A stretch of DNA of 64,000 nucleotides from Shouchella miscanthi. Its GTDB lineage: Bacteria; Bacillota; Bacilli; Bacillales; Bacillaceae_D. The stretch spans positions 3,844,001 through 3,908,000 of the forward strand of contig NZ_CP042163.1 of NCBI RefSeq assembly GCF_007725405.1, in the 5' to 3' direction. Shown here one piece after another: positions 28,035 through 35,843 of the stretch; positions within the stretch are counted from its first letter, which is position 1; the number at the start of each line of letters is the position of its first letter. The translations under genes were made by a program, and so were the position numbers. The notes beneath the pieces were generated by a model that was given only the letters and a program-made list of their open reading frames with translations, ran no database searches and had not been told where the DNA came from.

Positions 28035-28901
28035 TTAGTCATCAAAAGTGAGGTTCTGTGGCGCATCATCCATTTCAAATTGCCAATCAACATTTGTTGT
28101 AGGAACGGTCTTCTTTACTTCTTGAAAGATTAAACTGTCTAACCATACTTGTCCGGGGCCCGATACATTTAGACCAAAAGCAATTAAGTCACTCTCTTCC
28201 GGTATATCTAGAACGATACTATAGATATTCCAATCGGTATCTCCTACAATTTTACGGTTATACATATTATCAAATTGGAGAACATCTTGTTGCTTATTAT
28301 CCACTCTCATCCATAATCCACAATATTCCTGAATGCCATTCGTTTTCACAAAGCCAGAAAGCTTCATGCGCTTTCCTACGTATTTATCTGCTTTGAATTG
28401 TTGCATAAGTGTAACAAATCCGCCAATTGGTTTTTCCATAATTCCCTTTATATAAGCAGACTGCTTTCCTTGATGGACAACTTTAGTATCAAGCCCGACC
28501 TCATAATGCTGTGGTTTGTCCCCTGCTAACATCCATCCTTTTATCGGTGTCACATCCATCGTTTGATCCCCTTCCTTTAATTCCTTTAATAGTGAACGAT
28601 ATCTTCCTGGTGGGAGCCCATACTCTTTTTGGAATGCTCGTGTAAACGACTCCTGACTCTCAAAGCCAACACTTAATGCAATTTCAATAATTCGTACTTT
28701 TGTATGGATTAATAAAGATGAAGCATACGCCAGTCGTCTTTTTCGTACATACTCAACTAAACTCAACTTAAACTCAGCAATAAATTTACGATGAAAATGA
28801 GAGGGTGAATACCCCATCCTTCTCGCAACCGTTTTAAGTTGAATCCGTTCAAATAGTATCTGTTCGATCTCTTGCATACACTTTTGCGAGAATGTAGACA
28901 T
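28035..28901 (-). CDS. AraC-type regulator with N-terminal DNA-binding and C-terminal beta-rich domain
   Basis: A 288-residue protein. The AraC double helix-turn-helix is at the N-terminus (residues 5-105; second motif IALSVGFESQESFTRAFQKEYG), the reverse of AraC itself. The C-terminal 170 residues (GWMLAGDKPQHYEVGLD to the end) look like a beta-sandwich with carbohydrate-binding-module character: alternating strands, GFVKTNGIQEYCGLWMRVD, GQVWLDSLIF. It may sense an antibiotic or sugar. ATG preceded by GGAGGTG. Divergent from the YdhK-like lipoprotein gene. Confidence 0.82.
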   Translation of the reverse strand: MSTFSQKCMQEIEQILFERIQLKTVARRMGYSPSHFHRKFIAEFKLSLVEYVRKRRLAYASSLLIHTKVRIIEIALSVGFESQESFTRAFQKEYGLPPGRYRSLLKELKEGDQTMDVTPIKGWMLAGDKPQHYEVGLDTKVVHQGKQSAYIKGIMEKPIGGFVTLMQQFKADKYVGKRMKLSGFVKTNGIQEYCGLWMRVDNKQQDVLQFDNMYNRKIVGDTDWNIYSIVLDIPEESDLIAFGLNVSGPGQVWLDSLIFQEVKKTVPTTNVDWQFEMDDAPQNLTFDD

Positions 28902-28926
28902 TTAATCACCTCCACTTCTTACGCAC

Positions 28927-28941
28927 AGTATACGCTATACT
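28927..28941. promoter_or_regulatory. Palindrome in the AraC/lipoprotein divergent promoter
   Basis: AGTATACGCTATACT: perfect 6-bp arms around CGC, 26 nt upstream of the AraC-type gene and next to a TTGACA on the plus strand. Candidate operator or overlapping -10 elements. Confidence 0.35.
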
Positions 28942-29045
28942 ACATTGACAACATTTGATCTATTTTGCTTTCTTTTTTAAAGTCGAGCATGCTTTTGAGT
29001 AGATTGGAGAATCTAATGACACGACCTTAAAAAGGAGTGTCATCG

Positions 29046-29654
29046 ATGCAATTGAACACATTTATTAAGCATACAGGCATATGCTGTACGCTGATTATGC
29101 TTGTAACTGGTTGTGGCGTCCACCAAAATGGCGGTCAACCACACCCTTTAAAGGAACACACTGACCATTTTCAAACATTACATGAATCAAAAAATCGTCA
29201 GGACATTGGGACAATTCAACAGCACTATTCTGATGAGGTTCCACCTCACCTGGAAGCAGTGGAAAACCCAACGTATCCAGTCGGTTCTAAAGCAATCATT
29301 CTGTATGATGCCATTCCTGGAATGGCGTATGCCGTCGCAACGATTAAAGGAGCTTATGAAACAACGGCATACGAAGTTCAGTATGAAGCAGCTAGTCATT
29401 CTGAGCCTTTACATTATAAGTGGATCATACACGAAGATATTAACTCTGACGGGGAAACTTCTATCGAAAATGAGGCGTTTGTCCAGCTCAATACATCTAT
29501 TCCTCCATTAAATGGAGAGAGGGTAAAAATTGTGGATCAACGGGAGACAACCGTTTATATGATTGATTTTATCTCTAATTCCAAAGAAGACGTTCAAAAT
29601 TTCAAATGGGTAACAGAAGAGGACTTAAAACCAATTAAACAGAAGAGTCGTTAA
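29046..29654 (+). CDS. ydhK: YdhK-like lipoprotein with DUF1541 repeats
   Basis: A 202-residue surface lipoprotein. ATG 29046 is 8 nt after AAGGAG. Lipobox MLVTGC near residue 20, a short His/Lys-rich linker, then two related DUF1541 repeats of about 60 residues: first VGSKAIILYDAIPGM...TTAYEVQYEAAS...HYKWIIHEDI, second VKIVDQRETTVYMIDF...NFKWVTEEDL. The second repeat is eroded (its first strand and GM motif are shortened). YdhK relatives are linked to metal or cell-envelope stress; function here unproven. Divergent from the AraC-type regulator. Confidence 0.82.
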   Translation: MQLNTFIKHTGICCTLIMLVTGCGVHQNGGQPHPLKEHTDHFQTLHESKNRQDIGTIQQHYSDEVPPHLEAVENPTYPVGSKAIILYDAIPGMAYAVATIKGAYETTAYEVQYEAASHSEPLHYKWIIHEDINSDGETSIENEAFVQLNTSIPPLNGERVKIVDQRETTVYMIDFISNSKEDVQNFKWVTEEDLKPIKQKSR

Positions 29655-29675
29655 ACTCTTCTGTTTCCTTTTACT
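29638..29675 (+). terminator. Terminator of the YdhK-like gene
   Basis: AAACAGAAGAGT and ACTCTTCTGTTT with a 5-nt loop overlap the stop codon; CCTTTTACTT follows. Confidence 0.82.
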
Positions 29676-29868
29676 TACGATTTAAAAAACGAATGCCGTA
29701 ACTAGCAGATAGCTAACGAAGCCACCTTTACTGAACAGGATGGCGACATGGCTAATTGAAAAATTGCTGTTCCCCAACTAATTATTTCTAGCGACAAAAG
29801 CACCACCCCCATTTATTTACAGTGTAACACCATGTTGCTTGCTAGATGTACATAATCGAGGAAACGCC

Positions 29869-31260
29869 TTATCTCTCGTTGTTCATATTCTGTTTAATTC
29901 TTGTGGAAAGTTCTGGTGATACATTGTTTAACTCAGCTAACACATTTTGTTGTAAATCCTGTTCTACATCCTTTAACTGGCTACCAATGTTTAGAATTAA
30001 ATCCTCTTGTTCTTTTTCTGGTAACGCTTCAAAGAATAGTCGTGGTTGAGTGTAATCATTTTGTTTCTCAATGTCCGATCGTTGCATAATTCCTTCTATA
30101 TACCGGCCATCTCCACTCGTCACTAAATCTCCTGGCGTCCAGTTCGATTGCTGATTAACAGGTACTTTCCGAAACTCTGAACCAATTCGATGACGCTGTG
30201 AATCCCAATAAATATTGGCACGTCCTTGAAGCATTTTGTCATCTGAAAGCTCTACACCTTCTAACAAATGACTAGGAGAAAAAGCGGCTTTTTCCACTTG
30301 CTCTTCAAAATCATCAGGGTTCTTATTAAGGGTCATTTTCCCAATTGGAAGAAACGGGAACTGTTGTTCATCCCAAACTTTCGTATCATCCAGAGGATCA
30401 TACGGTAAGTCTTTTGCAATCTCCATATCCATTATTTGTGCGTATAAGCCATATTCTACTTTTCCACCAGCTTTAATGGTGTCATACAGATCCTGACCTG
30501 CCACATCAGGATTTTCACCCGCTAACCGAACAGCCTCACTGTTTCGAATGTAGCGTTCCCCTGCAAGTGGAAACCACGCCAGCTTCACATAACGGCGCTC
30601 TCCGTTCGTATTTTTCCAGACGTAGGTATTCACGCTATGGCCGGGAATATGGCGGAAGCTTTTGACAGTCCCCATATTCGAATATAATCGAAGGACAAAA
30701 TGCAAGGATTCTGGAGTACGTGCAACAAATCGCCAAAAACGATTCGGGTCAATTAGGTTATTTTCTGGTGATGGTAGAAAGGCTTTAATGGCTTCTGGAA
30801 AGCGAATCGTATCACGAACAGAGAATACCGGTATATGGTTACACACTAGATCATAAATTCCGTCTTGCGCGTAGAATTTCGTCGAGAACCCTCGCACATT
30901 TCTAGAAGTATCAGGGGTTCCTTTTGTGCTTACAGCAAGGGAAAACCGCACAAAGACCGGAAGCTGTGTCCCAGCTTGTTGCATAAAGGATAATGACGTA
31001 TACAGAGACATCGAATAATACGTTTCAAAGTATCCGAACGCTCCAAATCCTTTTACATGAACAGGTCGCTCTCTTATCTTTTCGTGAATAAACGTTTGTA
31101 ACGTTTCATGTTCAATATTATCCTGTTTTATAATCGGTCCACGCTTGCCAATGGTTTGTGAATGAAGTCTTGCTGGTTGGTCTTGATCCCAGTTATGAGA
31201 ACTTCGATTTCCTGAAAATGGCGGTGGAAACGATTGAGTATAAGAATACGTATCATTCAT
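29869..31260 (-). CDS. Heme catalase
   Basis: About 463 residues from ATG 31258-31260 (MNDTYSYTQ), 9 nt after AAGGAG. Breaks down hydrogen peroxide in the cytoplasm. Conserved: distal His in RPVHVKGFGAFGYFE, FPEAIKAF, and the proximal region MLQGRANIYWDSQRHR with heme-ligand Tyr and its Arg partner. Divergent from KatA: the usual GNNTPVFF reads CNHIPVFS, and RLFSY reads RANIY. I think the first Asn of that motif is the catalytic one and is kept, but an alignment is needed. The ribosome site is buried in a 10-bp hairpin (31269-31308), suggesting translational control. Confidence 0.87.
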   Translation of the reverse strand: MNDTYSYTQSFPPPFSGNRSSHNWDQDQPARLHSQTIGKRGPIIKQDNIEHETLQTFIHEKIRERPVHVKGFGAFGYFETYYSMSLYTSLSFMQQAGTQLPVFVRFSLAVSTKGTPDTSRNVRGFSTKFYAQDGIYDLVCNHIPVFSVRDTIRFPEAIKAFLPSPENNLIDPNRFWRFVARTPESLHFVLRLYSNMGTVKSFRHIPGHSVNTYVWKNTNGERRYVKLAWFPLAGERYIRNSEAVRLAGENPDVAGQDLYDTIKAGGKVEYGLYAQIMDMEIAKDLPYDPLDDTKVWDEQQFPFLPIGKMTLNKNPDDFEEQVEKAAFSPSHLLEGVELSDDKMLQGRANIYWDSQRHRIGSEFRKVPVNQQSNWTPGDLVTSGDGRYIEGIMQRSDIEKQNDYTQPRLFFEALPEKEQEDLILNIGSQLKDVEQDLQQNVLAELNNVSPELSTRIKQNMNNER

Positions 31261-31268
31261 ATGTACAC

Positions 31269-31308
31269 GCTCCTTCATCATACGTTTTCTTCATACCTAT
31301 GAAGGAGC
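31269..31308 (-). promoter_or_regulatory. Hairpin masking the catalase ribosome site
   Basis: On the transcript GCTCCTTCAT pairs perfectly with ATGAAGGAGC, whose AAGGAG is the catalase ribosome site; the loop is 20 nt. There is no T-tract, so this is not a terminator of the upstream GNAT gene. Confidence 0.55.
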
Positions 31309-31345
31309 AAGAGAGATTAGCCTTTCAAATACTCTATTTATTTTT

Positions 31346-31819
31346 TTACATAGCCTCCCATCTATACGTCAGTAGAACATTCCCCTCCCCATATTGAGGT
31401 ACGGATTTTTTCTCTATTAGTTTTGCGCCCATTCGCTCATAAAAAGATTTACTTTTATTCGCCTCTAGCACCTCAACAGTTGCCGTTTGATGCCCAAGGC
31501 TAGCTAGTTCTTCAAGGATGGTTTGTATGAGCATTTTTCCAATACCTTCACCTTGATAGGCCTCTAAAATGTACAATGTCAAAATGAGGGCAGTTGATTG
31601 TCTCGCACTCGTAAAACCAACAATGTGACCATCAATTTCGCATACATAAATAAGCTGATCCTCGTCTTTAACATGATGTAACCAGCTTTTTGCTCGATTT
31701 TCAACTGAAACACCAGCAAGAATTTCAGCTTTTATTATGCCTGTATATGTTGTGAGCCACGACTGGACATGTACGGACGCAATACCGTTTACATCTGCTT
31801 CACTTGCTTTACGCAGCAT
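31346..31819 (-). CDS. GNAT family N-acetyltransferase
   Basis: A 157-residue acetyltransferase with the acetyl-CoA loop EAYQGEGIGKMLIQT near residue 88 and the C-terminal NKSKSFYERMGAK. Transfers acetyl from acetyl-CoA to an amine; the substrate is unknown. ATG follows AAGGGAGG. Located upstream of catalase in the same direction (86 nt). Confidence 0.87.
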   Translation of the reverse strand: MLRKASEADVNGIASVHVQSWLTTYTGIIKAEILAGVSVENRAKSWLHHVKDEDQLIYVCEIDGHIVGFTSARQSTALILTLYILEAYQGEGIGKMLIQTILEELASLGHQTATVEVLEANKSKSFYERMGAKLIEKKSVPQYGEGNVLLTYRWEAM

Positions 31820-31853
31820 TGAAATCCTCCCTTCACTATGTTTATTCGCCTTA

Positions 31854-32591
31854 CTAACTGTCGCCCATCACCTTATTCTTCCCTAAAGAAAACCCATCGA
31901 ATAACGGGCCTCCTGCTTCATCTAATGCTAGCTGAGTCAACGCTACAACCTTTTCTTTTCGCCCAGTTTGGTAATAGTATTCAAATGCTTGACGAAAAGA
32001 CTCAGCATAGTCGCAGTCGTAAGCATACAAACATCGATAGAGCCACTTTGATTGACCGGTCCAGTGACCATTCATACGTAAAACGAACTCTCCTAACTGT
32101 TCCATTAGATGGTTAACAATGAAAAACGACTCGCCCCGCCTATGTTCACCCTTAAGATCTTCTAACGTGTCTGTAAGAAAGTATCGTTTTTCCTTTTGCA
32201 TTTGTGAAGACCAAGGATAAGGCCCTTTCCGTAAAACAAATTCCGCTTCGGCTTTTACTTGTTCATAGAAGTCATTCTTATGATTAACTAGTACCACTCC
32301 ATCAACCATCATTCGTTGCATAGTGGGACTCGCACTTCGTTGATCTGCTTCAAAAATAACCCGATACGATGTGGTAGAATGAACAAACCACTCAACTGGC
32401 CAACCATCTTGGTAACGCGACTCTCGAAAAGATGAAGACACTTGATTATCAAATACAATCATATCTAAATCAGACGTTTTCGTGTGTTCATTTCGAGCAA
32501 CGCTCCCTGCCAATAAGGCTAGCTCGCATGTTGGAAAACGATACGCTACTAGCTCCTTCGCCGTTTTAATCGCTTTCGTGCGGTCAATCAT
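31854..32591 (-). CDS. Nucleotidyltransferase-fold protein (ANT-like)
   Basis: A 245-residue protein whose N-terminus carries the minimal nucleotidyltransferase motif: LLAGSVARNEHTKTSDLDMIVFD, with GS near 27 and the two catalytic Asp of DLD. A third carboxylate may lie in the following strand. The C-terminal 150 residues are helical, as in aminoglycoside adenylyltransferases and related enzymes. Could modify an antibiotic, a nucleotide or a tRNA; not resolvable here. The 52-residue ribbon-helix-helix gene lies 58 nt upstream in the same direction. Confidence 0.75.
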   Translation of the reverse strand: MIDRTKAIKTAKELVAYRFPTCELALLAGSVARNEHTKTSDLDMIVFDNQVSSSFRESRYQDGWPVEWFVHSTTSYRVIFEADQRSASPTMQRMMVDGVVLVNHKNDFYEQVKAEAEFVLRKGPYPWSSQMQKEKRYFLTDTLEDLKGEHRRGESFFIVNHLMEQLGEFVLRMNGHWTGQSKWLYRCLYAYDCDYAESFRQAFEYYYQTGRKEKVVALTQLALDEAGGPLFDGFSLGKNKVMGDS

Positions 32592-32649
32592 CAGCGAACC
32601 CCCTCAACCTAATTGTTAACGCTTCCATTTTTATAGAAAAGAAACACTG

Positions 32650-32808
32650 TCACTTCGAGTGTTCTTTCTTGTTTAATCCTTTTTCAATGAGCTGATAGAC
32701 CGCTTTAGAAAAAGTCGATATATTGTGTTCGACTTGATAGTTTTTTACCCTTCGAACAATTTCCTCAGGAAACTTTATTAATTTCGGTATGCGATTCAAC
32801 ACCTGCAT
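32650..32808 (-). CDS. Small ribbon-helix-helix protein
   Basis: Up to 52 residues: NRIPKLIKFPEEIVRRVKNY, then a turn and HNISTFSKAVYQLIEKGL, the strand-helix-helix pattern of Arc/MetJ/CopG DNA-binding proteins. AGAGGAG lies directly before ATG 32808, so GTG 32802 or TTG 32799 may be the real start. Probably binds operator DNA as a dimer. Its position just upstream of the nucleotidyltransferase gene suggests it may autoregulate both. Confidence 0.6.
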   Translation of the reverse strand: MQVLNRIPKLIKFPEEIVRRVKNYQVEHNISTFSKAVYQLIEKGLNKKEHSK

Positions 32809-32943
32809 CTCCTCTGCATCCTATTCGCTCTAATATAGGAGATCATAGTGGTTTCCAATTTCATTGTCAACACCTGATTTTTCCCTTTGCCTCGGGGCGG
32901 TGCTTATAAATATGAAGAAACTTTTTACACTTTTTTCATAACC

Positions 32944-32976
32944 AAAAAAACTACCGAAATTCCTCTGGCAGTTTTT
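32944..32976 (-). terminator. Terminator after the ZinT remnant
   Basis: On the minus strand AAAAACTGCC pairs with GGTAGTTTTTTT; it lies 17 nt after the remnant's stop codon. Confidence 0.75.
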
Positions 32977-32993
32977 CTCTATCCATCTATATC

Positions 32994-33270
32994 TTAATGA
33001 AACAACATTTCGTGTACAACATCATCTGTTGTCAGATCACTAGGATAATACGTAGGCCAATTCGTTACTTCGTCTAGGGAACCGTCCAGTAAAAATGGAT
33101 AAACAGACTGCCAATCTCCCTCCCAGTCAGAGAGTAAACGATCTTTAAATTGACCTTCTTCATAATAACCGGCTTTGATGGTCTGTGTTTCTTAATCTAC
33201 ATCATAACTATGAACATGGTGGTCGCAACCTTCCCCTCTTTAACAGCCGTCCACTTATGACCATTCAACT
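32994..33270 (-). pseudogene. Decayed ZinT/AdcA-type zinc-binding protein
   Basis: The minus strand encodes KAGYYEEGQFKDRLLSDWEG then DWQSVYPFLLDGSLD and EVTNWPTYYPSDLTTDDVV, clear pieces of the N- and C-terminal ends of a ZinT (YodA) domain. The roughly 100 residues that normally lie between SVYP...LD and LDEVTNWPTYYP are absent, as if deleted across a short LDEV repeat. An in-frame TAA (33194-33196) interrupts it upstream, the preceding His-rich segment DHHVHSYDVD is in frame only after a shift, and no start or signal peptide remains. Intact members bind zinc outside the cell. Confidence 0.7.
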
Positions 33271-33332
33271 TTGTAGATGTACATCAGCGATTAGTGAAAG
33301 AAAGTCTATGAGGATAGCAAAAAAGACCAAGG

Positions 33333-33363
33333 CAAAAAAATAAACCACTTGATTCAGTGGTTA
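33333..33363 (-). terminator. Terminator of the metzincin gene
   Basis: AACCACTGAATC and AAGTGGTT form a stem on the minus strand, followed by TATTTTTTT, 43 nt after the stop. Confidence 0.82.
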
Positions 33364-33405
33364 GAAAAGATAAAGCTATGACACTATCTGTTTTGTTTAA
33401 TATGT

Positions 33406-33981
33406 TTATTTTGTTGCTTCTTTCATCCCTGTTTTATCGGCTGCTTGTGGGGTAGTAACTGTACGTGTATTACCATAGCCATAAAGAATTTTATTTTTAT
33501 TTGTACTATTGTATAAATCTAACATTCCTACTGTATGTCCAAATTCATGGGTTGCTGTTCCTCTGTTGGCTGCATCAGTTCTGTTGTTCATAGCATAAGT
33601 GTTGAAGTTCATTTCCCACTTGGTTATATGACTAAAGCTGTACCATGCTCTCACATAAGCATTATATCCATCATCAGCATTTCTATAGGTTTTAACTTTG
33701 TTTGAGGTAAAAGTATTTTTATAAAAACCAATTAAACCAGTTGCATTCCATCTGGCTGCTCCAGTCTCTGCATAACCTAAGTATTTACTGGATAAGCCAG
33801 TAGTATCATAGAGAACTACTCCTCTGTCATCACCACCATGTCCATTACATCTAACTTTCCACCCTGCATTTTCAGAACCAGGTTTACAAGCAGAACTACC
33901 ATGGGCAGAAGCATCTAATGGGAAAGAAAGAGATATAGTGAAAAACAGAGCTACAGCGATAAAAACAAATTTAATTTTCAA
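33406..33981 (-). CDS. Small secreted metzincin metalloprotease
   Basis: A 191-residue secreted protease with signal peptide (1-27, ending ASAHG) and zinc motif HEFGHTVGMLD near residue 148. The third ligand is Asp rather than the His of matrixins, as known in snapalysins, and the expected Met-turn reads ILYGYG, so the conserved Met is Leu. The end (TPQAADKTGMKEAT) resembles the matrixin C-terminal helix. Two cysteines near residues 32 and 45 could pair. Starts at TTG 33979-33981 after AGAGGGGG, overlapping the broken lipoprotein's stop by 4 nt. Codon use is AT-rich like the rest of the island. Confidence 0.75.
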   Translation of the reverse strand: MKIKFVFIAVALFFTISLSFPLDASAHGSSACKPGSENAGWKVRCNGHGGDDRGVVLYDTTGLSSKYLGYAETGAARWNATGLIGFYKNTFTSNKVKTYRNADDGYNAYVRAWYSFSHITKWEMNFNTYAMNNRTDAANRGTATHEFGHTVGMLDLYNSTNKNKILYGYGNTRTVTTPQAADKTGMKEATK

Positions 33982-34608
33982 TTTAGTTCCCCCTCTTTCT
34001 CGACAAGGTCTTCAAACAATTTTTTGTCTAACACCTGTTGTTCAATTTCACTATCGCTTTGTATTTGTGCCAGTTCAATATCTTCTAGGGTTTCATCAGG
34101 TAATACAATTTTTGTTATTGTATTTTCATCATCTACTCTATATACGCCGCTGATAGCTCCTTTTATAAAGTAGTCAGTATTCGGTGTTTCAGTTGTTTTT
34201 TGCAAAAAAAGAATATATCTATCCCCTTTACTAAATTGCGGAAAATCGTTAAATACAATATTTGAAGTACCTGCTTGTAGGAGGTTCATTTCAGAATCTT
34301 CATATTCGCCCGATAGAATATATTTAATACATTTGCTTTAAAGATAGATTGTGGTGATGGCTCTTCCATTTCGGTAATTAATTCTTGTATTTCTAATTCT
34401 GCTACAAGGTCAGCATCCTTCACGTTATCTTCAAAAGATATTGGGTCAAAATCGGCATGAATATGTTGTACGCTATTATCATGTAAGTGAGTATTTGGAA
34501 CTACATTCACTGTATCATCGTTTACCAATTGTTGTCTTCTGCACTAGATGAACAGCCTATAAGTGTAGATAATGCTATTAAAGATACGAATTTAGAAACT
34601 GATTTCAT
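33978..34608 (-). pseudogene. Lipoprotein gene broken by two frameshifts
   Basis: Three frames join into one protein. ATG 34606-34608 opens a lipoprotein signal peptide (MKSVSKFVSLIALSTLIGC) that stops at TAA after DNNW. The next frame resumes at VNDDTVNVVPNTHLHDN and reaches VLNIFYRA, where an apparent extra AT moves the reading frame; the third frame continues with LSGEYEDSEMNLLQAGTSNI to the stop at 33978. The C-terminal part (GDRYILFLQKT) is typical of a family of Firmicute lipoproteins of unknown function. Coupled by 4-nt overlap to the metzincin gene. Either a real pseudogene or sequence errors. Confidence 0.7.
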
Positions 34609-35026
34609 TGAATAACCCCCTTATAAATTATCACATTCTCAATATTATATTTCTATTTGAAAAAATGTATAACTGAATTTTTCGACAAATCGGGTTGGGT
34701 TTCATCTACAAACTATGGTCAAGTGATGATGGGCATTACAATTATTACAGTAATAATTCTTACTACTTCCTAGCTATGCAAAAACATACCATCTTAGGGA
34801 TGTTAAGAAGTACATTGAAGTAAGTTCAATCATACATTGTTAGAAAGTAACGCTAGATAATCGTTAAATATAGATCTTTTAATTTACAAATACGTATAGT
34901 TAATAACATTCATGTTTTGGTTATCTTTCCTCTACACTCATATATAGTCTTTATAAACTTTAGAAAAACTTTAGATATACAATCTGATTATTATAGTATA
35001 ATACAAATGTCACACGTTTATAGAAT
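34609..35026. other. AT-rich intergenic region of the island
   Basis: About 420 nt with no supported gene. It contains short stop-limited peptides only. A good extended -10 box (TAGTATAAT, core 34997-35002) near the right end is likely the promoter of the subtilase-toxin-immunity operon. Confidence 0.5.
34997..35002 (+). promoter_or_regulatory. Likely -10 box of the subtilase-toxin operon
   Basis: TATAAT preceded by TAG; no convincing -35 box at 17 nt. Lies 30-80 nt before the candidate start codons. Confidence 0.4.
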
Positions 35027-35842
35027 ATGATGGAATTTCAAATCTATTTAACTATTTACTATGAGGAGGTGAAGTACATAAAAAGATTTTTCAAAGTTTT
35101 ATTTTTCACATTTTTTATTATCTTCTTTTTTCAAAATGAAGTTGATAACTCTGTAAAAGTGGCTATTATTGATAGTGGCATAAACAGTGATTTAGATTAT
35201 TTTAAAGACTTTCAAATTAATTATATTGACGATTCAGACGCTGATGACATTAATCACGGGACTATGGTTGCCTCAATAATATTAGGCTTTTCAGAAGATA
35301 AAAATCTAGAAGATAATATTAAGGTTGAAAACTACAAAGTTATTGGTAATGACAGTAACGAGAAAGAACTAGACAATTTAATAAACGCTATTAACTTAGC
35401 AATTAAAGACAATGTAGACATAATTAACATTAGTTTAGGTGTTGGTTCAAACAATCCACGATTAGAAACAGTAGTTAAAAGAGCATATGAACAAGGTATA
35501 TTCGTTATTGCTTCCTCTGGAAATAATGCACTCCTTGCTGCCGATTATCCTGCAAGGTATAAGTATAGTTTCTCAGTCTCTGCAATCGACAAACACAATA
35601 ATTTTTTTAATTATTCAGCAAAAAAAGGTGTTGATATTGTGTCAGAAGGAGTAGATATTGAAGCTTTAGATAATCAAGGTAATAAAGTATTTGTAACGGG
35701 GACCTCTTTTGCTACTGCAACAGCTACAAGAGATATCATTGAATTAATTTACAGTAATAAAGTTACGACACCCCCTGATCTAGAAAAATACTTAGTTGAA
35801 CTTGATAATAGTAATTTCAAGAAAATAAATAAGGAGATTTAA
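35027..35842 (+). CDS. Membrane-anchored S8 subtilase without propeptide
   Basis: A subtilisin-family serine protease: catalytic Asp in VKVAIIDSGI, His in NHGTMVASI, oxyanion Asn in IASSGNNALL and Ser in VTGTSFATATA. A single hydrophobic segment precedes the catalytic domain directly, with no I9-type propeptide and no C-terminal extension, so it is a minimal enzyme facing outside. ATG 35027 has no ribosome site; GAGGAGG lies 8 nt before ATA 35078, where MKRFFKVLFF-like sequence begins, hence the start is uncertain. It ends 1 nt before the toxin gene, so the pair is one operon. Inferred role: maturation or release of the toxin. Confidence 0.8.
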   Translation: MMEFQIYLTIYYEEVKYIKRFFKVLFFTFFIIFFFQNEVDNSVKVAIIDSGINSDLDYFKDFQINYIDDSDADDINHGTMVASIILGFSEDKNLEDNIKVENYKVIGNDSNEKELDNLINAINLAIKDNVDIINISLGVGSNNPRLETVVKRAYEQGIFVIASSGNNALLAADYPARYKYSFSVSAIDKHNNFFNYSAKKGVDIVSEGVDIEALDNQGNKVFVTGTSFATATATRDIIELIYSNKVTTPPDLEKYLVELDNSNFKKINKEI

Positions 35843-35843
35843 A

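Noticed and set aside
29869-31260. Loss of the catalytic Asn in the catalase
   Set aside because: By residue counting in known catalases, the first Asn of the NN pair seems to be the catalytic one, and it is kept here.
34660-34840. Peptide fragments such as KSGWVSSTNYGQ recalling lactococcin 972-type bacteriocins
   Set aside because: No signal peptide, start or continuous frame; the resemblance is a few residues and may be chance.
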